DNA of 42,193 nt, from positions 1 through 42,193 of the forward strand of contig JAFSDI010000037.1 in NCBI GenBank assembly GCA_017436325.1. Direction: 5' to 3'. Made by a program: the position numbers and the translations under genes. The DNA is from Alphaproteobacteria bacterium. Its GTDB lineage: Bacteria > Pseudomonadota > Alphaproteobacteria > Rs-D84. Each line of letters starts with the position of its first letter. Position 1 is the first letter of the stretch. The notes under the pieces are model-generated. The model made no database searches, was not told where the DNA came from, and saw only the letters and a program-made list of their open reading frames with translations. Positions 32,123-40,516 of this stretch are shown here, piece by piece.

Positions 32123-32608
32123 ATGAAGATTTATATCACAGGTGGTTCTGGGTGTGGAAAAACCACATATGCAAAACATTTATCAAGAAAATATAAAATT
32201 TCATGCCTGCAATTAGATTCTGTAAAATGGATTAAAAAGGCAAAAAAATCCTTTACTAAATATCGTTCCACAGAAAAAATGCAAGAAATTATACATTTAT
32301 ATATCAAAAAAAGACGCAACTGGATTTGTGAAGGTTCATATAATCAAGATTGGATTAACGAAATGTTAAAGAAAGCAGATTTAGTAATTTTTATCGAAAC
32401 ACCACGTCTTGTACGTCAATATAGATGCATAAAAAGGGCCATATTCAAAGAAGACAGAAAAAAATTATCTTTATCGGCATTATGGAAATTATTAATCCTG
32501 ATGCGCAGATACGACAAAGTATATATACCGGCCTTGAAAACAAAACTTGACACATTCGGCATAAAATACATTACAATAAAATCAAAATATATCAGCGAAT
32601 GTAAATAA
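32123..32608 (+). CDS. P-loop kinase, FlaR/adenylate-kinase-like
   Basis: 161 residues. The start KIYITGGSGCGKTTYAKHLS contains the Walker A GGSGCGKTT (7-15). LQLDSVKW, RNWICEGSYN and the ADLVIFIETPRLVRQYRCIKR strand/helix follow the 'DNA topology modulation protein FlaR' / small adenylate-kinase-like pattern. It probably phosphorylates a nucleotide or other small substrate; the substrate is unknown. No clear ribosome binding site before ATG 32123. Only 9 bases separate it from the next small gene. Confidence 0.75.
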   Translation: MKIYITGGSGCGKTTYAKHLSRKYKISCLQLDSVKWIKKAKKSFTKYRSTEKMQEIIHLYIKKRRNWICEGSYNQDWINEMLKKADLVIFIETPRLVRQYRCIKRAIFKEDRKKLSLSALWKLLILMRRYDKVYIPALKTKLDTFGIKYITIKSKYISECK

Positions 32609-32617
32609 ACATAAAAT

Positions 32618-32812
32618 ATGAACAACAAAATACAAGATGATTATTTAAACCAGCCACGCGTAAAGCAATTTTTACGTGACGGTCACATATCTGCACAAAT
32701 AAGACAAATCATTTTGTCACCACATATTTCAACAACAATAAAAGATATCTTGATTGACAATTCCTTTAAAGAAAATTTGATTAATGATTTTTTTATCACG
32801 CGCATCAAATAG
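32618..32812 (+). CDS. Small hypothetical protein (64 aa)
   Basis: Helical, soluble, no cysteine. Repeats of a hydrophobic pattern (VKQFLRDG, IRQIILSPHI, IKDILIDNSF) suggest three short helices. It follows the FlaR-like kinase gene by 9 bases and may be co-transcribed with it. No family recognised, and coding status rests on position and an intact frame only. Confidence 0.45.
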   Translation: MNNKIQDDYLNQPRVKQFLRDGHISAQIRQIILSPHISTTIKDILIDNSFKENLINDFFITRIK

Positions 32813-32861
32813 TATTCGACATTTTTTAGTCTTGTAATTTTTACACAAATGAATTAAACTT

Positions 32862-33103
32862 AGTCAGAATCCAATTCGTTGGGTTTGGGGCGTCGAAAAC
32901 CTCTTACAAAGTCGGTGCATCTTGCATCATCAGCAATATTATATTGCGCAATATGCACCATTGTTTTATTGCCCTGGCAGTATTGTCGGGGAACTGTTGG
33001 CTTATACAATACGCATATATGCGAAAGGCCAACAGGGTCATTACTTTGTATGATTTTTCGAATTCCCCGACCGCTTTGAATTGTCAATGCGGTTTCTTTT
33101 TTT
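32862..33103 (+). ncRNA. Structured leader RNA, copy B (upstream of Cys-rich secreted protein)
   Basis: Same layout as copy A. In the 5' domain: GGTTTGGGGCGTCGAAAACC, CTTACAAAG and the hairpin GGTGC-ATCTT-GCATC. In the 3' domain: P1 GTCGGGGAA (32985-32993) with TTCCCCGAC (33063-33071), P2 CTGTTGGC/GCCAACAG enclosing ATACAATACG, an apical hairpin CGCAT-AT-ATGCG and AAAG, and P3 TCAT/ATGA. The terminator ACCGC...GCGGT (33070-33093) is followed by a T run to 33103. The 5' end is estimated; no convincing promoter was seen. The ribosome binding site AAGGGAG starts about 22 bases after the T run. Confidence 0.75.
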
Positions 33104-33136
33104 ATTAATAAATAAAAAAAAAACAAGGGAGAAAAA

Positions 33137-34015
33137 ATGAATAAAAAAATTCTTTTGGGCAGTATATTTACAATTTCAATTATCGGTATAGCGCACGCTG
33201 AAAACCCAGACTTAAACGCGATAATCGGTACGGTTGCGGGATATAATTTTACCGATGACGCATCAACTATGACCTTTAGTATTGATTATGGTGATGTGGG
33301 CAGTATAACAGGTCACGCGCAATGCAGCAGTCAAAGTGGCATCGGTTTGTGGAATGGTGCAAACACAAGTGACGAAATAACAATCCACGCCAGCTTACCA
33401 GACAACAGTGGTCAAAATTGTTATTGTACCTTGGATGGGTATACCACTGTTGGTGGTGACACTCAGGTTTTGTCAGCTCCTTGGGTGTTCAACTACGACT
33501 ACGGCGATGCGGACGACTGCGCTGCTACCTGTGCGAACAACTGTGCGTACGTCCTGTGGGACGGTGACCCGTACCTCCTCGCGTTCCGGTCCGCGGTGTT
33601 CGGCTCCTTATTAACATCAACCATATCGTGTGAATTAGGCTATTATTTGCCCGCTGGCGCAACAGAATGCGCATTATGCCCCGAAAATTCATACTGTGCG
33701 GGTGGCGAATATGAAAAATCAGAAACCGCTGATTCTGGGATTTTACCATGTGATTCTGGGCTGATTTCGCCCACAGGTATGTGGCAGGCGGAACAGTGCG
33801 GCCATGCATTACATATTGGTGATTCTGTATTATATTTGCGCCAGACCAAGCAAACTGAACACGCGTTGCATATTCAATACGGTAATGATATTTTTTATGG
33901 CAATGCAACAACCGCCGATGTTCCGATGAACATTAACACAAATCATCGATTAAAAGTCCAACATAACAACGTAATATATTCAATCTATGACGATACGATA
34001 CAGTTAGACAATTAA
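33137..34015 (+). CDS. Secreted Cys-rich protein (292 aa)
   Basis: Signal peptide MNKKILLGSIFTISIIGIAHA. The middle has cysteines in CYCTLDGY and CAATCANNCAY, then a GCC2/GCC3 (ephrin-receptor-like) Cys motif: CELGYYLPAGATECALCPEN, SYCAGGEYE and a final C at LPCDSG. The C-terminal 80 residues are beta-rich (HALHIGDSVLYLRQTKQTEH, HRLKVQHNNVIYSIYDD), as in proteins displayed on the surface. Function unknown. The gene contains a GC-rich patch (33481-33606) with codon use unlike the rest. It is preceded by leader RNA copy B. Confidence 0.75.
   Translation: MNKKILLGSIFTISIIGIAHAENPDLNAIIGTVAGYNFTDDASTMTFSIDYGDVGSITGHAQCSSQSGIGLWNGANTSDEITIHASLPDNSGQNCYCTLDGYTTVGGDTQVLSAPWVFNYDYGDADDCAATCANNCAYVLWDGDPYLLAFRSAVFGSLLTSTISCELGYYLPAGATECALCPENSYCAGGEYEKSETADSGILPCDSGLISPTGMWQAEQCGHALHIGDSVLYLRQTKQTEHALHIQYGNDIFYGNATTADVPMNINTNHRLKVQHNNVIYSIYDDTIQLDN
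33481..33606 (+). other. GC-rich patch inside the Cys-rich secreted protein gene
   Basis: By hand count G+C is about 57% in 33481-33540 and about 67% in 33541-33600, against AT-rich sequence on both sides of the same gene. Codons such as CTC, TCC, CGG and GTC cluster here. The frame is kept. It looks like a recombined or acquired segment. Confidence 0.6.
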
Positions 34016-34120
34016 TAAAATAAAATTCTTAATTTATTTTTTTATTGGAATTTGTTGAATATTACGTTTTTATAGGGTATTATTTATCTTAATCTAACGT
34101 TATTAAAATGGGGTTATAAG

Positions 34121-35827
34121 ATGAATTTATATGAATTTGTATCGGATGAAATGATGGCAAAAATCCAAGAAATTGACGATATCAAGGCCGTTTTAAGTCC
34201 AGATATTAAAGATAGTATCGCATTAGAAGTACCAAAAATTCGTGATTTTGGTGATTATTCAACAAATGTCGCAATGCTGTTGGCGCGCCCATTAAAGAAA
34301 TCACCACGTGATATTGCACAAATGGTTTCTGAAAAAATTATGGAATTACCATTTGTCAAAAGTGTTAATGTCGCAGGCCCTGGTTTTATCAATATTGTAT
34401 TAAAAGATGCTTTTTTAATTACACCCGAAGAATTCTGCCAAAACCACACATCAAATAATAAACAATTGATGATTGATATGGATTATGGCAGCTATAATAT
34501 TGGTAAACAATTACATATCGGACATTTACGCACAACTGTTGTGGGCGATACATTTAATCGCATTGCACGATTTCTGGGACATAAAACAAAATCTTATAAC
34601 CATATGGGGGACTGGGGGCGCCCTATGGGATTAATTATCGCATGGATTCTAGAAAACGGTATGCCAAAAAATGCAGATGATATTAATACAATGTATCCTG
34701 CATCCTCGGCGCGCGCCAAAGAAGATAAAAGCTGGCTAGAAACAGCACAAAAAGTAACAGTAGAATTACAAAACGGAAATCCAGAATACAACGAAATTTA
34801 TAACACATTTGCACCGATGTCCTTACAGCAAATTTCAACAGTGTTACAGCGATTAAATATCCTGCCATTTGATGAAAACAAAGGTGAAAGATTAGTCGCA
34901 CAATACGTACCAGATGTTCAAAAAATCTTGGACGAGAAACAATTATTAATACACGATGATGGTGCTGATATCATCCCAGTAAAATTAGATTCTGATACCG
35001 CACCAATGCCGCCTGTATTATGGCGTTCCAGTACTGGGGCACAAACCTATGCCGCAGCAGATTTAGCAGCAATATACTACAGAACGACAACAGACAAACC
35101 TGACGACATCATTTATTTTACCGACAATCGTCAAAAATTGCATTTTACACAGATTTTTCGTGCCGCCAATAAAGCAGGTATGAATTCAGCACGGCTACAA
35201 CACGTTGGTTTTGGAACAATAACAGGCCCAGATGGAAAGCCATTCAAAACACGTGATGGCAATGTGCCACAAATGGATGAAATGCTGGATATAGTATGTG
35301 ATTCTGTACGTAAACACGCGGCTGAATCAGGGAAAAATTTACCTGATGAAACCATCGAAATGATTGCGCTGGCGGCATTAAAGTTTAATGACTTAATGCA
35401 TGATGTAAAATCAGATTATATATTTGATGTTGATTCGGTCACCCAATTCGAAGGACGTACGGGCCCATATATCTTATATACCGCAGTTCGTTTAAATGCA
35501 GTTATAAAAAAAGCCGCAGATTTAAATCTGACACCAATGGCAACATCAGTTACGCTAAATGCCGAAGAACGCAATTTATTATTGCGTATGTTAGATTTCA
35601 GACGCGTATTGGAAAACGCATTTACACGCAGGGCAACAGACCTGCTGGCAAATTATACATATGATTTGGCACAAGACATAAATACATTCTATCATAATTG
35701 TCCAATCTTGCGTGACGATATCGATATAAATATAAAACAAACACGTTTACACATCGTATTGGTGGCACAAAAAACATTAAATACCGCAATTGATTTAATG
35801 GGATTGCGCGTACCAAACGCAATGTAA
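34121..35827 (+). CDS. argS: Arginyl-tRNA synthetase
   Basis: 568 residues, class I synthetase. The N-terminal additional domain is followed by DYGSYNIGKQLHIGHLRTT with HIGH at 132-135. The central catalytic domain has YAAADLAAIYYR and TDNRQKLHFTQIF, the KMSK-equivalent region is GPDGKPFKTRDGN, and the C-terminal anticodon-binding (DALR) domain ends in AQKTLNTAIDLMGLRVPNAM. Charges tRNA-Arg, so it must act on the element-encoded tRNA-Arg(TCT) here. GGGG about 6 bases before ATG may serve as ribosome binding site. A terminator follows. Confidence 0.95.
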   Translation: MNLYEFVSDEMMAKIQEIDDIKAVLSPDIKDSIALEVPKIRDFGDYSTNVAMLLARPLKKSPRDIAQMVSEKIMELPFVKSVNVAGPGFINIVLKDAFLITPEEFCQNHTSNNKQLMIDMDYGSYNIGKQLHIGHLRTTVVGDTFNRIARFLGHKTKSYNHMGDWGRPMGLIIAWILENGMPKNADDINTMYPASSARAKEDKSWLETAQKVTVELQNGNPEYNEIYNTFAPMSLQQISTVLQRLNILPFDENKGERLVAQYVPDVQKILDEKQLLIHDDGADIIPVKLDSDTAPMPPVLWRSSTGAQTYAAADLAAIYYRTTTDKPDDIIYFTDNRQKLHFTQIFRAANKAGMNSARLQHVGFGTITGPDGKPFKTRDGNVPQMDEMLDIVCDSVRKHAAESGKNLPDETIEMIALAALKFNDLMHDVKSDYIFDVDSVTQFEGRTGPYILYTAVRLNAVIKKAADLNLTPMATSVTLNAEERNLLLRMLDFRRVLENAFTRRATDLLANYTYDLAQDINTFYHNCPILRDDIDINIKQTRLHIVLVAQKTLNTAIDLMGLRVPNAM

Positions 35828-35832
35828 CGACT

Positions 35833-35870
35833 AATAAAGGGGCACAATTTGCCCCTTATTATTTTTTATT
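35833..35870 (+). terminator. Terminator after argS
   Basis: Hairpin AAGGGGCA-caat-TTGCCCCTT followed by ATTATTTTTTATT. Confidence 0.85.
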
Positions 35871-35925
35871 AACTTTTTCATATATATATGTATATAATAA
35901 TCATATAAGTTTCAGGATTTCCAAA

Positions 35926-36714
35926 ATGCTTGGTTCTATTATTGGTGATATAATTGGTTCTAGATTTGAATTTCATAATATCAAAACCAAAGACTTTTTT
36001 TTGTTTGATAAATCTTGCCGTTTTACAGATGACAGTATATTGACATGTGCGGTTGCTGAACACTTAACATCAAAACAACCAATTGAAGAAACATTATACA
36101 AATGGGCTTTAAAATACAAAAATCGTACTTACGAAAATGGAAAAATAGCCGCTTTTAGTAAAGGCTTTTTACAATGGGTTAATACAGGTATTTCTATAAA
36201 TTCCAATTCTAACGGCTGTGTTATGCGTATAAGCCCGATTTTTCATATAAAGCAAGACCAACAAACTTTGTTACAAAAAGCGGATGAAATCACAAAAATT
36301 ACACATAATCATCCAGAAAGTTTAAATGCAGTTCATGCTTATCTTGAAACAGGTTTTATGATTCAAAATTTAATTCCAATAAAACAGATAAAAGAAACAA
36401 TAAGTAAAAAATATCAATATAATTTACATCAAAATCTGAATGAAATCAGACAAACATATAATCGTTTTTATGTGCAATGTAAAAATTCTGTACCACAAGC
36501 GATTATTTGTGCACTAGATGCATATTCTTACGAAGATGCATTAAGAAATGCGATATCTCTGGGTGGCGACAGTGATACATTGGCCTGTATGGCAGGTGGA
36601 CTTGCAGAATTAAGATTCAAAATTCCAAAGAACATTATAAAAGATGCAAAAAAATATATGGATAAAAATATAATACAACAGATAGAAATCTTTTATAAAT
36701 CCCATGAAAAATAA
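35926..36714 (+). CDS. ADP-ribosylglycohydrolase family protein
   Basis: 262 residues. The metal-binding motifs of the ARH/DraG fold are all present: GDIIGSRFE (7-15), FTDDS (33-37), the central TQ/TH-type helix THNHPES, and GGDSDTLACMAGGLAELRF near the C-terminus. These dimetal enzymes remove ADP-ribose from proteins or hydrolyse related compounds. ATG 35926 has AGGA about 8 bases upstream. No partner ADP-ribosyltransferase is visible nearby, so the substrate is unknown. Confidence 0.9.
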   Translation: MLGSIIGDIIGSRFEFHNIKTKDFFLFDKSCRFTDDSILTCAVAEHLTSKQPIEETLYKWALKYKNRTYENGKIAAFSKGFLQWVNTGISINSNSNGCVMRISPIFHIKQDQQTLLQKADEITKITHNHPESLNAVHAYLETGFMIQNLIPIKQIKETISKKYQYNLHQNLNEIRQTYNRFYVQCKNSVPQAIICALDAYSYEDALRNAISLGGDSDTLACMAGGLAELRFKIPKNIIKDAKKYMDKNIIQQIEIFYKSHEK

Positions 36715-36791
36715 TATAATAAACAATTAGAAAACAAAACAAAGACGTATGATTTTAAAATCAACATTTTCGAACAGATATAAATATTGGG

Positions 36792-36833
36792 AATAAAAAT
36801 ACCGCACTTAGTGCGGTATTTTTGTTTATCTCT
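36792..36833. terminator. Repeated bidirectional terminator, copy R1
   Basis: Hairpin AAAAATACCGCACTTAGTGC with GGTATTTTT, then GTTTATCTCT. A near-identical 42-base block recurs at 40020-40061 and 40300-40341. It ends the ADP-ribosylglycohydrolase transcript and perhaps the recombinase transcript coming from the other side. Confidence 0.8.
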
Positions 36834-36925
36834 TTTTAAAATTATCGCGTTTCCGACCAAAAGTACAACCTTTTTTACTCAATTTTAGCAGTTTTTTTGG
36901 TTTAACCGACTGGGCAGACCACAAA

Positions 36926-37525
36926 TCACCACCCCATACGTTGAATAAAATGCGTGATTGTGGCGGGTGAAACCCCCATTATCTTGGCAACCCGGTATTT
37001 CGTCAGTCCCATATCCAGCAGTTTTTTAACCTTCTTTGTATTTCGGGACAGTTTTAGTTTCTTGGACTGTGCTGCAAATGGACGCCCCAACTTCTTACCG
37101 GTTGCACGAATACTGTCCAAAGACGCTTTTGTTCGTTGTGATATCAGGTTTCTCTCTATTTCTGCACTTAATCCAAAGGCAAATGCCATAACTTTACTCT
37201 GAATATCGTTCCCCAAACGATAATGTTCCTTTAAAGTCCAAACCTGACAATTCTTATTTAAACAAGTTTCAAGTATTCGCATTACTTCCAACAAAGAACG
37301 CCCCAGTCGTGATATTTCTGCTGCAATCAAGATATCCCCGTCTTGTAATTCATCCAATAATTGCCCCAGTTTTCTTTTATTTAATGGTTTGCGAGATGTG
37401 ATTGTTTCTTCGACCCATTTATCTATATTTATGTTGTTGTGTTTTGCAAATTGTTGAATTTCATGATGTTGGTGTTCGCAACTTTGTTTTTTTGAACTAA
37501 CTCTGATATATCCATAAAAAGCCAT
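36926..37525 (-). CDS. Serine recombinase (DNA invertase-like)
   Basis: 199 residues from ATG 37525 with AAAGGA upstream. FYGYIRVSSKKQ (catalytic serine), AAEISRLGRSLLEVMRIL, the FAFGLSAEIERNLISQRTKAS helix region, KKLGRPFAAQ and a C-terminal helix-turn-helix (TKYRVAKIMGVSPATITHF). It is related to the recombinase at 11429-12025. It is transcribed away from the adhesin gene. The 259-base gap between them holds an inverted repeat (37590-37621), so this enzyme may control or have moved the adhesin (inference). Confidence 0.88.
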   Translation of the reverse strand: MAFYGYIRVSSKKQSCEHQHHEIQQFAKHNNINIDKWVEETITSRKPLNKRKLGQLLDELQDGDILIAAEISRLGRSLLEVMRILETCLNKNCQVWTLKEHYRLGNDIQSKVMAFAFGLSAEIERNLISQRTKASLDSIRATGKKLGRPFAAQSKKLKLSRNTKKVKKLLDMGLTKYRVAKIMGVSPATITHFIQRMGW

Positions 37526-37589
37526 AATTTCTAATCCTTTTGTTAATAAATTGCTTCAATTTAATAGAACGATAAAATCAACACATTTT

Positions 37590-37621
37590 TTCCTAGTCAG
37601 AAATACAACAGGAACTAGGAA
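37590..37621. repeat. Inverted repeat TTCCTAGT/ACTAGGAA
   Basis: 8-bp arms around 16 bases, between the divergent recombinase and adhesin genes. A possible recombinase crossover or binding site, or operator. I did not find a second copy in the window. Confidence 0.45.
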
Positions 37622-37784
37622 CAAATGGAATAAAAAGCCTAAAAATCCAAGGTTTTAAATTAAACTTTAGTTTCTTTTACAATGTAGTGGGCGACATATA
37701 AAACAATCGTTGGTTTGTGTCATATTTAGTCTGTGTATTTTAATGTGTACACATTTTAAATTAATTTAAAACAAAGGAAAGCTT

Positions 37785-39818
37785 ATGAAAAAACATGTTT
37801 TTTTGACTTCATTGGTCGCCATAAGTATATCATGTTCTGCACATGCAGCATCTGATATCTCTTTTGGTGGTAAATATACACAAACAGACGGAACACAAGC
37901 AAACATTGCTGACGCATTAGCCGGTGTTCCATATGAATATACAAAATCAGATGGTACAACTGCAACTGTTGCAGACCATAACACAGACCCATCTATGACA
38001 GATTTTACATACACTGACCGCGAAGGCAATACTGCTGATTTATCAACAGGCGTGCCAGCACAATCTGATTTCTATGCAGATACAACAGCAGACGGTGTAA
38101 ATGTAAAAACAACACAGACAATCGTTTCTGGTGCAACAGCAAGTCGTGATAATTATACATATTTGAATGGTGCAGGTGAAGAAGTTGTATTGGGTACAGA
38201 AGCACAACATATGGTTGAAACTCACACTTTGTCAGATTATGCGGGTGGTGCAGAAGTGACAATTACAAATGGTGCAGCCGACACAACATTTGACGGTTCA
38301 TTGTATTCATTTGAATTAGATAATGGCAATAAATTTACATTATCAGCAGATGGTACACAATTATTAGATGAAAACGGCAGTGTTGCAACACCAGGTGCAG
38401 GCACAGAAATGGAAACCAAGTTCAACGAAGCACAGGCTGCATATACCGCAGATAAAGCCGCCGTTGATGCCGCTGTTACAGACACTGGGGCCAAATGGGC
38501 AACAGAACAGTCAAATTTTGCCGCAGCAGACACAGTATTTAATGACGACAGTGCAAAAATTACAGAATTGGACGGATTCTTTGCAACAGTTGGTACTGCG
38601 ACTGACGCATATGCCGATGCACAAGCCAAACAACAAGTAGCAAAAGACGCATATGCTGCAAACGATACATTGTTGCAGGCCGCCAAAGATGTTTATAATG
38701 CACCTATTTTGGAAACAATAACCAATGGTGCGAATGACGCAATTGATAGTGCATTGGCCCAGGGTGGTGCAATCCGTTCTGAATTAGACCAAAAAGTAAA
38801 CCAGTCTGATGCAGAGGCAATCTTTGCAGAAAAGCAACAATGGGTTGATAACACATTGGGAATTGAATCTGCAAATTCAGACGCCGTAGCAGACGCATTG
38901 ACTGGCGAAATCGCTGGAAACGAAACAACATTCAGTGGTGCAATTAATGCGATTGATAATGCGGTATCCAAGAACACTTCTGATATTGCTGCGAACAAAA
39001 CCGCAATCGAATCCGAAGTTGCACGCGCAGAAACAGTCGAAGCAGAATTAGACGGCAAGATAGAAACAAATACTGCTAACATTGCAACAAATGCAACAAA
39101 CATTGCTGCGAACAAAACCGCAATCGAAACAAATGCAACAAACATTGCAACGAATGCAACAAATATTGCCGCAAACAAGACTGCAATTGAATCCGAAGTT
39201 GCACGCGCGACGGCCGCCGAAGCAGAATTAAACAGCAAGATAGAAACAAATACTGCGAACATTGCAACAAATGCAACAAACATTGCTGCGAACAAGACTG
39301 CAATCGAAACAAATGCAACAAACATTGCAACGAATGCAACAAATATTGCCGCAAACAAGACTGCAATTGAATCCGAAGTTGCACGCGCGACGGCCGCCGA
39401 AGCAGAATTAGACGGCAAGATTGCATTGAATACAGCGGCAATCGAAGAAGAAGTTGCAAATCGTATCGCAGGCGATGAAATGACATTGTCGGCAGCAAAA
39501 GCATATGCAGATGCTAAAAACACTATGTCTTTGAAGTCAGCATATGATTACACCGATAAAAAAGTAGATGCGCTGGAAGAAGAATTGTCTGCAGGTATTG
39601 CAAGTGCAGCAGCAATGTCTTCGGTTGCGGTATCTAATGTTGCCAAAGGTGAAGTTTCTGTTGGTGGCGGTTATGGATATTATAACAGCCAATCCGCAGT
39701 TGCATTGGGTGCAGCAATGGGTCTGACAGATAACTGGTCTGTAAATGCAGCAGCCGGTTTGTCTGATTCAAATGTTACATTCCGCGCAGGAACAAATTAT
39801 AAATTCAAATTGTTCTAA
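37785..39818 (+). CDS. Trimeric autotransporter adhesin (YadA-anchor type)
   Basis: 677 residues. Signal peptide MKKHVFLTSLVAISISCSAHA. A beta-rich head (about 22-215) with repeated 'TDGTxANIADALAG / SDGTTATVADH' units is followed by alanine-rich helices and a coiled-coil stalk built of TNATNIATNATNIAANKTAI-type heptads. The C-terminal anchor (MSSVAVSNVAKGEVSVGGGY, then SAVALGAAMGLTDNWSVNAA, ending in KFKLF with terminal Phe) forms one third of a 12-strand barrel. Mediates attachment at the outer membrane. Own ribosome binding site (AAAGGAAAG) and a terminator after it. The stalk includes a recent 180-bp tandem duplication. Confidence 0.9.
   Translation: MKKHVFLTSLVAISISCSAHAASDISFGGKYTQTDGTQANIADALAGVPYEYTKSDGTTATVADHNTDPSMTDFTYTDREGNTADLSTGVPAQSDFYADTTADGVNVKTTQTIVSGATASRDNYTYLNGAGEEVVLGTEAQHMVETHTLSDYAGGAEVTITNGAADTTFDGSLYSFELDNGNKFTLSADGTQLLDENGSVATPGAGTEMETKFNEAQAAYTADKAAVDAAVTDTGAKWATEQSNFAAADTVFNDDSAKITELDGFFATVGTATDAYADAQAKQQVAKDAYAANDTLLQAAKDVYNAPILETITNGANDAIDSALAQGGAIRSELDQKVNQSDAEAIFAEKQQWVDNTLGIESANSDAVADALTGEIAGNETTFSGAINAIDNAVSKNTSDIAANKTAIESEVARAETVEAELDGKIETNTANIATNATNIAANKTAIETNATNIATNATNIAANKTAIESEVARATAAEAELNSKIETNTANIATNATNIAANKTAIETNATNIATNATNIAANKTAIESEVARATAAEAELDGKIALNTAAIEEEVANRIAGDEMTLSAAKAYADAKNTMSLKSAYDYTDKKVDALEEELSAGIASAAAMSSVAVSNVAKGEVSVGGGYGYYNSQSAVALGAAMGLTDNWSVNAAAGLSDSNVTFRAGTNYKFKLF
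39061..39420 (+). repeat. Two tandem 180-bp repeats in the adhesin stalk
   Basis: 39061-39240 and 39241-39420 are nearly identical in frame, each coding 60 residues of coiled coil ending in VARATAAEAEL. A partial third unit precedes them. Near identity at DNA level points to recent duplication and likely length variation. Confidence 0.85.
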
Positions 39819-39846
39819 ACACAGGTATAACTTTTGAAAGTTGTCG

Positions 39847-39874
39847 AATCCCGTCCTTGGTGGCGGGATTTTTG
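39847..39874 (+). terminator. Terminator after the adhesin gene
   Basis: AATCCCG-tccttggtgg-CGGGATT followed by TTTTGT. Confidence 0.8.
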
Positions 39875-39992
39875 TTATAAATTTGAAACAAATCCATAAA
39901 CACGCCAGTTTTGCACCCGGCGTTTTGGTTCATAGTTTATTACACTTCCTATTTTCACGATAACACAATTTCGCAAGACAATTCTTGGTCTG

Positions 39993-40072
39993 GTTTGAAT
40001 CCACAGTTCCACCAAAATAAATAAAAATACCGCACTAAGTGCGGTATTTTTGTTTATCTCTGGTCGGGGCGA
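39993..40072 (+). repeat. 80-bp direct repeat, copy 1 (terminator plus tRNA-Pro 3' end)
   Basis: Near-identical to 40273-40352 at an exact offset of 280 bases. It contains terminator copy R2 (40020-40061) and TGGTCGGGGCGA, the complement of the 3' end of the nearby tRNA-Pro, but no tRNA follows. The 39875-40272 stretch around it has no gene I can support; short frames there have no family match. Confidence 0.75.
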
Positions 40073-40272
40073 CAATGAGTAAATTTGCCAAGTGCCAAAC
40101 GCAGGCAAATTGTCACGAATGCCCCGCAGGTTCGGCACATTTCGTGCCAAACCGAGGGAATCCGAGTATATAAGAACAAGCGCCGCGCAGTTCGCATAAA
40201 TATGAGGATACACACAGCCGACACAATGTGTCGTGCGAGTGAAACGTTCGAAACCGACAAAAGAATTTTGTC

Positions 40273-40352
40273 GTTTGAATCCGCAGTTCCACCAAAATAA
40301 ATAAAAATACCGCATTAAGTGCGGTATTTTTGTTTATCTCTGGTCGGGGCGA
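40273..40352 (+). repeat. 80-bp direct repeat, copy 2 (at the real tRNA-Pro)
   Basis: Includes terminator copy R3 (40300-40341), which on the minus strand ends the tRNA-Pro transcript, and the last bases of the tRNA itself. Confidence 0.75.
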
Positions 40353-40417
40353 AAGGATTCGAACCTTCGACACCTTGGTCCCAAACCAAGTACTCTACCA
40401 GACTGAGCTACACCCCG
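40341..40417 (-). tRNA. tRNA-Pro(TGG)
   Basis: 77 nt with encoded CCA. Acceptor CGGGGTG/CGCCCCG (one G-T pair), D arm GCTC, anticodon arm CTTGG-TTTGGGA-CCAAG with anticodon TGG, T arm GAAGG-TTCGAAT-CCTTT-type and discriminator A. A terminator (copy R3) follows directly. Confidence 0.93.
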
Positions 40418-40480
40418 TGGAACGACACACATTATAACAACATTTTTTTCAAATGCAACTATTTATATAAATTTTTATAC

Positions 40481-40509
40481 TTGTTTGATTTTAATAAAAT
40501 TTCTATGAT
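40481..40509 (+). promoter_or_regulatory. Promoter placed for a leaderless mRNA
   Basis: TTGTTT (40481-40486), 17-base spacer, TATGAT (40504-40509). Transcription is expected at 40516-40517, which is the A of the chosen ATG. No ribosome binding site is present. Confidence 0.55.
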
Positions 40510-40516
40510 ATATACA

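Noticed and set aside
38693-39523. 276-residue minus-strand frame rich in Ala/Val/Phe
   Set aside because: Repetitive shadow of the adhesin stalk; the repeats create long open frames on both strands.
40085-40300. 71-residue plus-strand frame between the 80-bp repeats
   Set aside because: No ribosome binding site or family match; it ends inside the repeated terminator block, as expected for chance reading of repeat DNA.
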